Positions 1 to 9,959 of a stretch of 64,000 nt of DNA are shown one piece after another (the first letter of the stretch is position 1; every line of letters starts with the position of its first letter). The position numbers and the translations under genes were made by a program. The DNA lies in assembly GCA_022478985.1 (NCBI GenBank), contig JAKSZP010013639.1, positions 1 through 64,000 on the forward strand, given 5' to 3'. The DNA comes from Massospora cicadina (taxonomy: Eukaryota > Entomophthoromycota > Entomophthoromycetes > Entomophthorales > Entomophthoraceae). The notes beneath the pieces are model-generated. The model made no database searches. It worked only from the letters and a program-made list of their open reading frames with translations, and was not told the DNA's origin.

Positions 1-530
1 ATCTGCAATAAATCACTAAAGTGAAGGCAGTTTCAGTGTATTCTACCAAATTTGATGAGAGCGTTTGCCTATTGGAGCGTCAAGGCTTAGGCACACTTCC
101 ACAGTCCCATAATTAACCCAACTTGGCTTAAATATGTTTTTCGCGACGAACACTCCTTATTGGTCAACTTTTCCCAATAAATTTCCCCGTTTTTGCTGTT
201 TTATTAAAATGTTATTTCAGACAAACCTGTGCATGAACCTTCAAGAAGCTCTCACGCCACATTAACCATTCCATCTTGAATATAATGAGATTATCACCTA
301 GTGTACTGTTGGTTTTCTCAGGTACCCTCCAACCTGGGTCGTTTAGCTCTTCTCTTCTTGTGCACTGCATCGTTTTTAGCTAGTTACTTATCGCACTTAT
401 CTTCTTTAGTTAATATTGCACCAGCACCCTCTACTGGACTCTAGTATCTTTGGTACTAACGGCTAGTTTCCTTGCGTTGGCTTTGTGCACTGTGCACCAC
501 CACGCTGGAAACAGGAGAGCTATAAACACT
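1..530. other. Unassigned degenerate sequence
   Basis: No domain or repeat partner recognised. The match between element A's gag-protease region and the homologous part of element C stops near 530, so this is either highly decayed protease/RT of A or another insertion. Nothing else is seen here. Confidence 0.4.
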
Positions 531-534
531 CTCC

Positions 535-1895
535 TTACAGAACAGATCGCTGATGTCAATTTCCTCATTAATGATATTGGGAGGAACAGGTTTCTCCGCA
601 GCTCTAGACTGTTCTCCATCTAGGCCATGTGACCTTTTCCTGACTCCTTTGTGGCAGCATACTTTTTCACTTGGACCACGTTAAATTGATCCTTCAGCTT
701 CTTGAAATGTACTGCAAAATGTCCCTTCCCTCCACATTGGTAACATACCTTCTCTTTCTTATTTATCCCTCTGAACTCTTTGGTTTTGTTCCCCAGCACA
801 GTTTGATTGTTTGTCTCTTTAGCACCTTTGTTCCCCTTTGTGGGATTCAAATTGCATACTGGGTTGGATTTGAAACTTCTGTTTGGGGCATCAAAGGTTG
901 CTCCCAAGATTTTCAAATTATCTATCATTTTAGAGGTAGTAATTTCTGTTGCAAACACAGAAGACATCATTTAGTGAAGCTTGCGGTAGGGCTGAAGGGC
1001 CACTTGTAATGCGATTCTGGCATCAAAGTCATCCAGTACCTTCGCTCCAACCAGTATTTGTGCTTCCTGTTAGAACCAATCCACAAAGCTTGCTAAAAGA
1101 ATAATCTTTATGGAACTGGATGCCCATAAACTCTTGTTTTCACTTTGACATGCACGTCAGGCTCCCAAATTCCTTCATTATGGCCACTTTGGCCTCCATG
1201 TACAACCTGCTGTCCCCCTCCAAGTGGGGCAACGCTAAGTTTTAACAGTCAGTGTCTAGGCAATTAATGACCATCAATGTCTTTTGACAATCACCGTAGC
1301 TGTACATAGTCATATTGAACAGTCAGAAAAATGCTGGAGTGTTATCCCAATGGAAAGTCGGCAATTTTGACATTGCCTTAAATTCCTCCAAGCTATCTCT
1401 AACCAATTCTCTAGGTTTGGCCACTCAGCTAATTTGAGGAGTGACTTTAGGCATCATCTCCAAAATGGCAGCAAAAGTGGGCGGCATGTTTATTGGGGAT
1501 TTAACTTCCCAATTATTGTATAAGGGCTTATTTCTTTGGCATCAGTTGCCACATATGGCTCACAATCATATTTGTGAGTTTTTCGCTCCTCAACCTTCTT
1601 GATCATTTGCTTAATATCAGCACTGAAACACTCAAATGAACGCAATCTGCTTTATACTCCATTTTCAGATATAAGACCTCTCAAATTAAGTTCCCTTATT
1701 TTTTCTCTAATGAAGTTACTTTTCCAAGTAACTCATTCTTGAGAATTGCAACATTATTGATCCCTTCCTCCATCTTGGCAAATCTTTCTTCCAAGGCTGC
1801 GGATTCTCAATAATCCGCTGAGTTTAGGGAGCTCTGATTAATGGTGGCTAACTCCATCCCTAGTTTTATTAACTTATCTCTATATGACATCATTC
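535..1895 (-). pseudogene. gag remnant of element A (zinc knuckle, last Cys lost)
   Basis: Gag would bind and package element RNA. The zinc knuckle lies in the open stretch 970-620 and reads CYQCGGKGHFAVHF; the homologous gag of element C (21427-21714) reads CYQCGGKGHFAVHC. The fourth ligand of the C-x2-C-x4-H-x4-C motif is therefore changed to Phe here. The region upstream (970-1895) is homologous to C's gag but frameshifted. Downstream to about 535 it matches the start of C's protease region. It is non-functional as it stands. Confidence 0.8.
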
Positions 1896-1917
1896 TAAGT
1901 TCTTCTACTCAGATACA

Positions 1918-1935
1918 CCCCTGTAGTGAGCACCA
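1918..1935 (-). promoter_or_regulatory. Primer-binding-like site of element A
   Basis: The minus strand reads TGGTGCTCACTACAGGGG, three bases inside the LTR end. It begins with TGG, as expected for pairing with a tRNA CCA end. The same motif follows the 5' LTRs of B and, with changes, C and E, and a diverged form follows D's LTR. Confidence 0.65.
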
Positions 1936-1938
1936 CTT

Positions 1939-3053
1939 TGTAAATATTTATGGGTTTAGTTAATATTATTGGCCAATAACCCCTATAAACTTATTACTTG
2001 CACAGGTTCAGTTCTTGTGCAATTTGTCCGCGTTGTATAGTTGTTTGATATATTTGTTAAAATTAGTATGACAGCTATTATCTGTAATTAAATAAAACTC
2101 TTAGATCTTGGCCCAATGCTTAGCCAGTATTTCCGCCAAAATACTTGAGATGTCTCAAATTAGGGTATTCAATCCCATTACCGTCTAACCCAATCTTCTC
2201 TGAAATTTCCTGGTGACAGGTTCTCCTGTTTGACACACAGTCAGCAGCAATCCCTGTTTTGTTTCTGCTTCTTCTCTGGATCCCCGATCAGATCCTTACT
2301 CTTTTCCTTAAAGAATCTCCCAATTATTGCACACAGCAATAACATTCCTGAGAAAGAATAGAACATTTGAAAGCTGATAATTTTACTACTTAAAACTATA
2401 TACCAGATAAAAAATTCTTTATCTGTGAATTCTAGGGAAATATTATAGTGGGGGATTTGGCGCCCAACCCTTGGTTGACACCTCTTTGATGAAATGGCAG
2501 CTGTTACCATTTTATCACCCATCCTCATCTCAGCAGCAATGGTCTTCCCAATCCTGGCTAGAATTTCACTGGACATCCCTGAGACCTAAAATGGCAAGAG
2601 TCAGAAAACGTGTCCCTAACGTTTCCCTTTCAATCTAAGCAAACCAACCATATTTGGCTAGCGACCTGCTTAGGTAATGGGACTTGTTACCCATTAAGTC
2701 AGGTCATGAACCAACTGATCAATTTGCTAGTTGCAGGTGGCATCACTCACCTCACAACTTACTACTTACATTCCCAATCAGTTGGTGATGAAACCTGACT
2801 GATCCCAAATGGTGCATCTTATAGTTAATCAACTATCCCCCTATTTAGTCAGCAACTTCACCCAATGAGATCTTAATCATTCATCCGTATTGATCCCCAA
2901 TGGATATGACCAGACAAATATCCTAAAATCTCCCAAACATAGTTACTCTGGAATTATGGTCCACCAATTTTCAATTCACCTCGCATTAGGGAATTATCCC
3001 CTAGAGATTCCTGGTAATCTAGCTGGCTGGGAATATGGGCAAAAATCCCAACA
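1939..3053 (-). repeat. 5' LTR of element A (family 1 LTR)
   Basis: About 1.1 kb, one of five copies in the window (also 7552-8675, 14335-15483, 22744-23891, 32168-33287). In element orientation it begins TGTTGGGATTTTTGCCC and ends TTTACA. A TATA-like stretch is present inside but altered in this copy. An antisense open frame covers 2890-3075 near the LTR start and is shared with other copies. Confidence 0.88.
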
Positions 3054-3109
3054 GTACTCATTGCCTCTTTTGTAAGTGATGGTGAAGTGACCCTCCTAGA
3101 TTGATCCAA

Positions 3110-3930
3110 GCTTACCATTTCTAGGGGTAATGCAGTTATGGTAGTATAATACCATGTCAGATTCTTAGAGGTAGGTAAGGGGGTTTTGAGCTCATTGGCA
3201 GCCTGCTTTCTTTAGTCACCGTTTTTGCTAGATTGGTCATAGCCTCAGATTGGAGTTGGATGATACGTTGAGCCAATCTTCTCATAATTTTCTCAGGTTC
3301 CTCAACTCTAGGGAGAATACATTTTTAACTAATAAGCGGTTTCTGGTTCACGCCCATACAAGACATGGAAAGGGGACATTTTCAAAACCCGGTGATAACT
3401 AATTTGGTAGGTCATAAGGACACTGGGTAAGAATTGATCACAATGAAGTGGATCATAAGAGGCCATTTTTCATAGGATGGACACCAAGGTACCATTTTCT
3501 CTTTCCATGATCCCATTAGTGGAGGGATCATATGGAGCCAAGAAAAGTTGTTGGGCTCTCATGGATGTGGCCAGGATTTTAACTACTCTGGAGGTGAAAT
3601 TTTTACCATTATTGCAGAGTAATACTTGGGGACAGCCATGTCGAGTGAAAATGTTTTGATGTAAAAACATGGCTGTGGCCTTGGCCGTTTGGGCAGGAGA
3701 GCTACGGCTTCCACTCACTTAGTGAAGTGGGCAATAGCTACTAGGATAAATTTGTTTCCACTAGTAGACTGAGGAAGGGGACCTACTACATCCAAACTGA
3801 TGGTGTGGAATGATTGTTGTGGGGTAGTGGGTTGATACTGGTATCTAGTCTTGAAACCAGATTGCTTCTTAAATGTAAGGCAAGCTCTCCATCATTCCAT
3901 TCCAATAGTTTTGATCCTTAATCCACTCTT
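3110..3930 (-). pseudogene. Integrase of element D
   Basis: Integrase inserts the cDNA into host DNA. The core is recognised from the open stretch 3718-3470, with RHGCPQVLLCNNGKNFTS (the D-N-G block, aspartate changed to N), STNGIMERENGTL (the catalytic Glu region), and then the conserved YQISYH and LYGREPE blocks in another frame. The D-to-N change (CNNGKNF) and frameshifts make it inactive. It follows RNase H directly, as in Ty3/gypsy order. Confidence 0.8.
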
Positions 3931-4073
3931 AGTTTTCTTTTCCCCTCCATGACCTAGGGTGGAGTGAGCTTCTAGGATAGCAGGTATGAGTTCTGAGAGC
4001 CAAAGGTAAGGCAGCCATTTTGCCCCACCTGCTTATACCACTTCCTGTTCTCCATTTTGGTATTATGGGAGTT

Positions 4074-5480
4074 CTAGGCTAACTTTTTCTGTAAAGGCTC
4101 ATCCTCATCCTCCCATTCATTGGGGGTCATTAAGAGGTCATGTAACCTCTCCGCCTCACTATTATCCAAGTGAAGGACTGGTAGCTGAGTCAACCCATCA
4201 ACATTCAAGTGATGGGTTCCAGCATGGTGTTTAATTTTCATGTCATAAGGCTGGAGCTTTAGAGTCCAGCGAGCTAGCCGACCAGTAGGATCTTTCATGT
4301 TCTGTAACCATTTTAGGTATTCGTGGGCATTAACCACAGTGAAAGTGGTTCCATATAGAAAATGGCGGTAGTGCTTTACAGCTAACAGAACAGCAAGGCA
4401 CTCCTTCTATGTTATACTGTAGTTTTGTTCCGCCTTTGACAGCATCTTACTAAAACAGGATACAGGATGACCTACACCGTGTTCATCTAATTGGGCTAAG
4501 ATGGCCCCAACGTCATAATCTGAGGTGACATTGGATAAGATGAAGGGTTTTTTAATAAGGGTGCCATAGGATAAGACTTTGTTGTAGAAATTGCTTTATT
4601 GTTTCAAAAGCGGCCTTTTGTTCAGCACTCCAATAAAAGGGAGTATTCTTGGTTAATAGCCGGAAAAGGGGCTCACTGAGTTGTGTGAACTTAGAATGAA
4701 CTGATGATAATACCCCATCATCCCTAGAAATACCTGAATATCTCGTAGATTTTCAGAGGCAGCATTTATGAGAGGGCTTTGACCTTGTCCTTCATGGGTT
4801 GAATTCCTTTTAAGAAACAGAGTGGCCAAGATAATCTAATTTCCTTTGGAAGAAGGTACACTTTGAGGGCTTCAGCTTAATATTAGACTTACATAACCAT
4901 TGAAAAACCTCCTTCAAGTGATCAAGATGTTCGTTGAAGGTTTTTGAGGACACCGTGATGTCAATAAGATATATGATGACACAAGTTAACTTGAGATCCT
5001 GAAAAATGTGATCCATCTCACGCTGGAAAGAGGCAGGTGCATTGCACAACCCTTGAGGTAATTGTGTGTGTTGAAAGAAACCTTCACTACAAATAAGAGC
5101 GCATTTCTCCTAAGCTTGAGGAAAAGGGTCCATTTGCAGATAGCCACTGGCCAAGTCCATGGCGAAGAAGAAGTTAGGGCCAGAGAGTTAGCCAGGGCGT
5201 TATCAATGCGAGGGATAGGATAGCTATCCTTCTTAGTGAGGGTATTAACATATGGTAATCCATGACTATCTGATGACCTCCGTTTTTCTTTTTAATTAGT
5301 AAGGGGTGAAGATCAAGATCTTGGTGAAGGAACGAGCAACCCCGCATCTAATAACTGCTGGAGCTCCTTCCTCATTTGTTGTTCCTCCACTTTTGACTTG
5401 CGATAAGGTTTGGACCTTATAGGCCAGGCATCACCCACATCAATAGAGTGGCACTAGCCCTTCATGAGGCCATAGTCAGT
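4074..5480 (-). pseudogene. Reverse transcriptase-RNase H of element D
   Basis: RT copies element RNA and RNase H removes the template. RT is visible at 5049-4810: CNAPASFQREMDHIF followed by the catalytic loop YLIDI where YLDDI is expected, so one catalytic Asp is lost. The thumb motif KPSKCTFF follows. The RNase H to integrase linker is open at 4337-4074 with HAGTHHLNVDGLTQLP, a diverged form of the usual N-x-x-D-x-L-S-R-L-P. Several frameshifts lie between these segments. Confidence 0.8.
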
Positions 5481-5499
5481 ATCCGATTTTGAGAATATG

Positions 5500-6370
5500 T
5501 CACTATATTCATCTAACAAGTTATGAACTTTTTCCAACTCTTCTGGTGTCAGCTTATCCAAAATATGAACATTGAGCAAGGTACACACCATGTTGTCCAT
5601 GGGGAAGCCCAATTTCGCCATAGAGCAATGGAGTGGATATGTTCAATGTCCTCTATGGGGAACAATAAGCCTCTGCCAATATCCTGGTGTTTCCATATGA
5701 TCATGTCCTTTCTGTTGAGGTTTCCCAGTATAATGGTAATTGGCCTCTGATAGTTTGGATCTAGTATCCCAGGCAATACACGAGGCTCTAGGGGGCTAAC
5801 ACCCTCAATGCTTACAAGGTGCAACAAGCAATATGTGGGATTTGTAGTGTGATTTTAGTTTCAACCACTCTTTGTGCACCATGCTTAATCAAGACCTTAT
5901 CTGCAGCATAAAACGGTATACCCTCCCTAGCATCCACTGATTCAGGCAATTTTTTGTGTTACAACCAGAAGTGAATAAGGCAAAGTTATAGCTGAAAAGG
6001 GATATTAGACCAGGCAAGAGTATTCATGATTGCTGGGTTCTTTATTAGATAAGACTAAAAGACTTCATAGTTGAGTAACGAGAGGACCCCTTGCTTCAGG
6101 TTGATTATCCCTTCATACTCAATCATAAATCGAGTGCTGATGAGCATATCATATTTATTGTTGTCCAAAGCCACAGCAGGGACTGATAGGATAAGTTTTT
6201 AATATGAATGGGAAGGGAAGAGTATGCCCCAATAGCACGGGTATTGTTGGGGCCAACGGTTCCAAATTCTTGCTTATACCCCAATTCAGGCATTAGCTTT
6301 ATTTTCTTGATAGTCTTAGTGGAGATCACGTTAAATGGGGAGCCAGTGTCCAGGATGGTTATTAATCAGA
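5500..6370 (-). pseudogene. Aspartic protease of element D and spacer to RT
   Basis: A retropepsin-type protease that would cut the Gag-Pol polyprotein. The minus strand just upstream of 6329 reads LDTGSPFNVISTKTI, so the DTG active site is intact here, unlike in C and E. The flap side follows in the open stretch 6329-6123 (IGAYSSLP). The spacer to RT (5827-5549 open) has no recognised domain. It is a single-domain protease of the kind that works as a dimer. Confidence 0.75.
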
Positions 6371-6379
6371 CTTTTTGAA

Positions 6380-7551
6380 TGACCACTTCAACCTTAGTGA
6401 GGGTTTCTCTAAAGTTAGGTGACAAGGCTAAGGCTTCCTTGAGCCAGAGGATGGAAATTAGCTTTCAAGCAGTCTCAGAGTATTTATCCAGGATGGATTT
6501 CATGGTATGGACCCGCTGAATAGATCAAATCAAACTAGATATTAAGAGATCACCATCTCTGGCAGTGTCAATTACTTTGGTAAACCCTAAAATTTGGCTG
6601 AGGTACGTTTCTTAAGGTATGGTGGTCTCATCTACTTCTCCAGCATTCAGATGATCAGAAACCTCTACTTCTGCGGGTGCTCCCAATATATAGTAACCAA
6701 CATAGTCACAACCCCTCAGATTCGTCCCCAAGGGTATTCTCAACAACTGGAAAGGCCATGATGGAGATAGGTGAGACTACCACAGGAGATTGAATAGCTT
6801 TAGGGAGTGCATTTACCAGCTTAGCTGGAGGTGTAGGAACAGCAGCTTTAGTGAGCTTACGTGGGCTTATGGTTGTTACTACCTTACAGGGCTTTAATTC
6901 AAAAAGAAGTGATAACCTTTTTAAGTCGCACTGATAAATCAGGTTTCACAGAGAGGATAGGCACATGTGGGCTTACTCCCAGCTTTCAACTGGCGGTAGC
7001 TCCTCAATAGTGTGAACTGGAGGTTTTACCTCATCTTCCTTGGGTGTTGCACATGAATGGAAATCGTCAACATCTACTAACGTCTCCTTTAGTTCAAGGA
7101 TATTTTTTGAAATGGCGTTTCACAGATATTATTTGCCTGGCTAGAGAGGGCTGAGAAGCTAACCCAGTTAACAGGGCGGTGATAGCATCATCAAGGGTGA
7201 TCATGTTAGAGGTTGTTAACCTTTGCGCAGTGAGGTAAAATTGTTCAGCAAAGGCAACTAGTGGTTCACCCTCATACATGCTAAGGCGCATAAAGACCTG
7301 TTTTTCCCTGAGTAAACTCTGCTTAAATCCAAATTCGGCCAAAAGCGCCTCCATTGCCTCTGCCCAAGTGTGCAAAGGGTCCAGGTAAGGTACTATCCTC
7401 TCTTGCTCTAGTCATCTTAAACAAGTAAGGATGTGTTGAAAATTTTGCTTATCAGTTGTGCAATGCATGGCAGCTTCATAGACATACAAAGAAAGAATAA
7501 ATGCTTCCTTTGCAAGGGATTTATTTATCTTTAAAAATACTATTAAAGGGC
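6380..7551 (-). pseudogene. gag of element D, 3' part, cut by element B
   Basis: The open stretch 7375-7094 has a capsid-like helical sequence (EAMEALLAEFGFKQSLLREK, then LVAFAEQFYLTAQRL) typical of retrotransposon Gag. The frame runs up to 7551, where B's LTR begins, and its missing start lies at 33288-33430. No zinc knuckle was found between 7094 and the protease. A frameshift or stop lies near 7410. Confidence 0.7.
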
Positions 7552-8675
7552 TTTTGGAATTTTTGCCCATATTCCCAGCTGTCTAGATTACCAGGGTTTG
7601 CTAGGGGATAATTCCCTAATGTGAGGTGAATTGGAAATCGGTTGACCCTGATTTTGGGGTAACTATGTTCAAGGGATTTTAGTTTATTAGCCTGTTCATA
7701 TCCGTTGAGGGGATCAATCAGGTCAAATGCTTATAATCTTGTCAGGCAGAGTTTCCAACAAAATAGGGGCATCTGATAGTTGATTAACTTACAGGTGTAC
7801 CAATTGGGATAGGTCAGGATTCTTCACCAACTTATTAGGAATGTAAGTAGTAAGTTGTGAAGCAAGTGATGCCACCTGCAACTATTGTATTGATACATTG
7901 TTCACTACTTTCCTTAATGGGTAACAAGTCCCATTACCTAAGCAGGTCGCTAGCCAAATATGGTTGGTTCGCTTAGATTGAGAGGAAAACGTTAGGGACA
8001 TATTTTCTGACTCTTTACATTTTAGATCTTGAGGATGTCCAATGACAGAATCCTAGCCAAGATGAGGAATACCATTGCTGCTGAGATGAGGACGGGTGAT
8101 TCAATGGCAACAGCTGCTGTTTCATTAGGGAGGTTCTAATTGAGGGTTGGGCGCCAAATCCCCACTATAAATTCCCTGGAATTCGCTAATAAAAATAAGA
8201 ATTTTTTGCTAGATAATAATTTACCATATCACAGATTATCAGAATCCATTTGTTCTATTCTTTCTCAGGTATATTATTGCTGTGTGCAATAATTGGGAGA
8301 CTCTTTAAGATAAAGAGTTTGGATCTGAGTGAGGATCCAGAGAAGAAGCTGATTCAAATTGGGGATTGCTACCAACTGTAAGTCAAACCAGAGAAACCGT
8401 ATTTGGGGATCTAATAGTAGAACAAGTTTGGCAGTATGAGGGAACAAATCCCTATTTTAGGACATTTCAAGTTTTTTGAGAGGAAATACTGGCTGAACAT
8501 TGGGCAAAATCTAGTACTTCCATTAAACTATGGATAATATTTGCCAAACTATTATCAAAAAATTATATTAGCTACTATACAATGTGGAGAATAACACAAA
8601 ACCCAAACCTGTGCAAGTAATATATTTATAGGGGTTATTGGCTGAAAATAATCAGATAACCTATAACTTTTTACA
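7552..8675 (+). repeat. 5' LTR of element B
   Basis: Begins TTTTGGAATTTTTGCCC (TG start decayed) and ends TTTTTACA. The left neighbour is D gag and not a polypurine tract, so this is a 5' LTR. It holds a TATA-like box at 8166. Compared with its 3' partner (32168-33287) it shows many substitutions, so B is older than C and E. Confidence 0.88.
8166..8173 (+). promoter_or_regulatory. TATA-like box in family 1 LTR
   Basis: CCACTATAAATTCCC at this position recurs in the LTR at 32168-33287 and, as CACTATAAACTCCC on the minus strand, in C's 3' LTR. In C's 5' LTR it has changed to CACCATAAAC. Conservation between copies and position within the LTR fit a core promoter. Function is inferred. Confidence 0.5.
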
Positions 8676-8678
8676 AAT

Positions 8679-8696
8679 TGGTGCTCACTGCAGGGG
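8679..8696 (+). promoter_or_regulatory. Primer-binding-like site of element B
   Basis: TGGTGCTCACTGCAGGGG begins three bases after the LTR end at 8675. It shares 17 of 18 bases with the site of element A. Confidence 0.65.
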
Positions 8697-8699
8697 TGT

Positions 8700-9640
8700 A
8701 GTTGAGTAGAAGATATTGAAACGTGATGTCATATGAAGATGTTTTCAATTCTGGCAATAAATTACTTTGAAAAGTAACATTATTAAGGAGGAATGTGAAG
8801 TGGATCACATTCAATTGCGTTCAACTAGCTCAGAAGTGGAGCTCTTAGTGAAGCAAATTGAGGATACTTAAGATTTAGGAAAAGGACTTGCAGCCTAGAA
8901 TTGGAACTATCTAGCGTTGCAAGAAAAACTGTTTAACCTGAAATATACCTGAGATGAAAATAATCATCAGGGCCACTCAGGTTGAAATTGAGTTCGCTTG
9001 TAATAGTCCCAAGGAAAAGCAGGACTAACTCACGTTGAACTTGGGTCCACTTTAAATAGTCTTGAGGAGTGAGTGTTTAGATGAGACACTATATGAGGCA
9101 TTGGTTAAAACAGGAAGAAATCAAAATAAGAGTATTGGATTGCCATACCAATGAAGTGTATGATGTCAAAACAGGAAATAATTGATCCAAGTTAGTGGAG
9201 AAAATCATTTGACTCAATATCATTCAATTAACGATCAGAAATTGCTGGAGACGAGTTCATCAATTCTAGACGAAATTGGATGAAGCTAATGAGGCCAGAT
9301 TAATCTGTGAGACTAGGGGATCGTTTCCAGATCCTCCAGTGGATTTATTTCCACCGTTTTGGATGACCACGAAGGCCAAAGGTTGTTTTTAGGAGAAATG
9401 GATCTATACAATTAAACAGAACTGTTGACTAGTGATATACAAAGATTCATACATAAGTTGCAAAAATATGAGATGAAATTAGAACCTGTTGGACAAATAA
9501 CCAATCAGGATTGAAGGCCTAAGAAATGAAAATAATCAAGATTATTGGCAAAGTCAGCAAGTGTAGCCTATACGTGAAGAGACAGTGGTGCTGGGCGTAT
9601 AGTGAAGAAGGTCAATACTAGAAAATTGAAAGTATTGGAC
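8700..9640 (+). pseudogene. gag leader and gag remnant of element B
   Basis: Starts with the same leader as A and C after the primer site. Only short coding blocks survive, for example around 8812 (DHIQLRSTSSEVELL). Stops are frequent and no zinc knuckle is left. It runs straight into a minisatellite at 9655, so the rest of gag, protease and RT are absent. Confidence 0.55.
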
Positions 9641-9654
9641 CTAAGAGAATGTAA

Positions 9655-9890
9655 TTGCAATGTACTCAGAGAACCTCTGAACCATTAAATGGTTATGTCC
9701 TGAGATTTTGGTCAACTCCTAATAGAGGACTATTGAACCAGATAGATGCTTAAAACTTAAGAGGATAAGATTTTGAACCATGGTAATTAATAGGTCAAAT
9801 TATACCTAGGAACCAGTTTGGATGAAGGGGAAAAGAAGGACCTCTGAACCTAATTTTAGGTTAAAAGTCCCATTCAAAAAAATAAAAAAT
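9655..9890 (+). repeat. GGACCTCTGAACC minisatellite, copy in place of protease-RT
   Basis: About four diverged units of roughly 50 bp containing (A)GGACCTCTGAACCA...TGGTTA..GTC. Each unit can fold as a small AACCA/TGGTT hairpin. The same array lies after integrase in B (13020-13260) and, inverted, in C (17340-17560). Here it sits between gag and RNase H, which suggests recombination between distant parts of the element. Confidence 0.7.
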
Positions 9891-9959
9891 ACATAAAATG
9901 TATGAAATATTAAATGTCAGTTTTTATGGTCCATGATTTTTGGACCTATGATGGAATGA

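Larger units (their letters stand above)
1..3053 (-). mobile_element. LTR retrotransposon A (family 1), 5' part only
   Basis: A minus-strand Ty3/gypsy-type element of the same family as B and C. Reading right to left it has a 5' LTR (3053-1939), a primer-binding-like site (1935-1918), and gag with a zinc knuckle down to about 535. The 3' part lies beyond the window start. It is inserted in the 3' end of element D, whose integrase lies just to the right. The junction at 3053 has no clean polypurine tract to its right (only a weak AAAAGAGG), which marks this LTR as a 5' and not a 3' LTR. Coding frames are broken. Confidence 0.8.
3054..7551 (-). mobile_element. LTR retrotransposon D, pol and most of gag
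   Basis: Minus-strand Ty3/gypsy-type element. Right to left: gag (7551-6380), protease (about 6360-6123), RT and RNase H (5480-4074), integrase (3930-3110). Its beginning lies at 33288-39504 on the other side of element B, which is inserted in gag. Its 3' end is interrupted by element A and continues outside the window. It carries many stops and is inactive. Confidence 0.8.

Noticed and set aside
2463..2473. TGGCGCCCAAC as a retroviral-type primer-binding site
   Set aside because: It lies in the middle of the family 1 LTR and recurs there in other copies (8140-8160 and 32755-32770, inverted); the true LTR ends are elsewhere.
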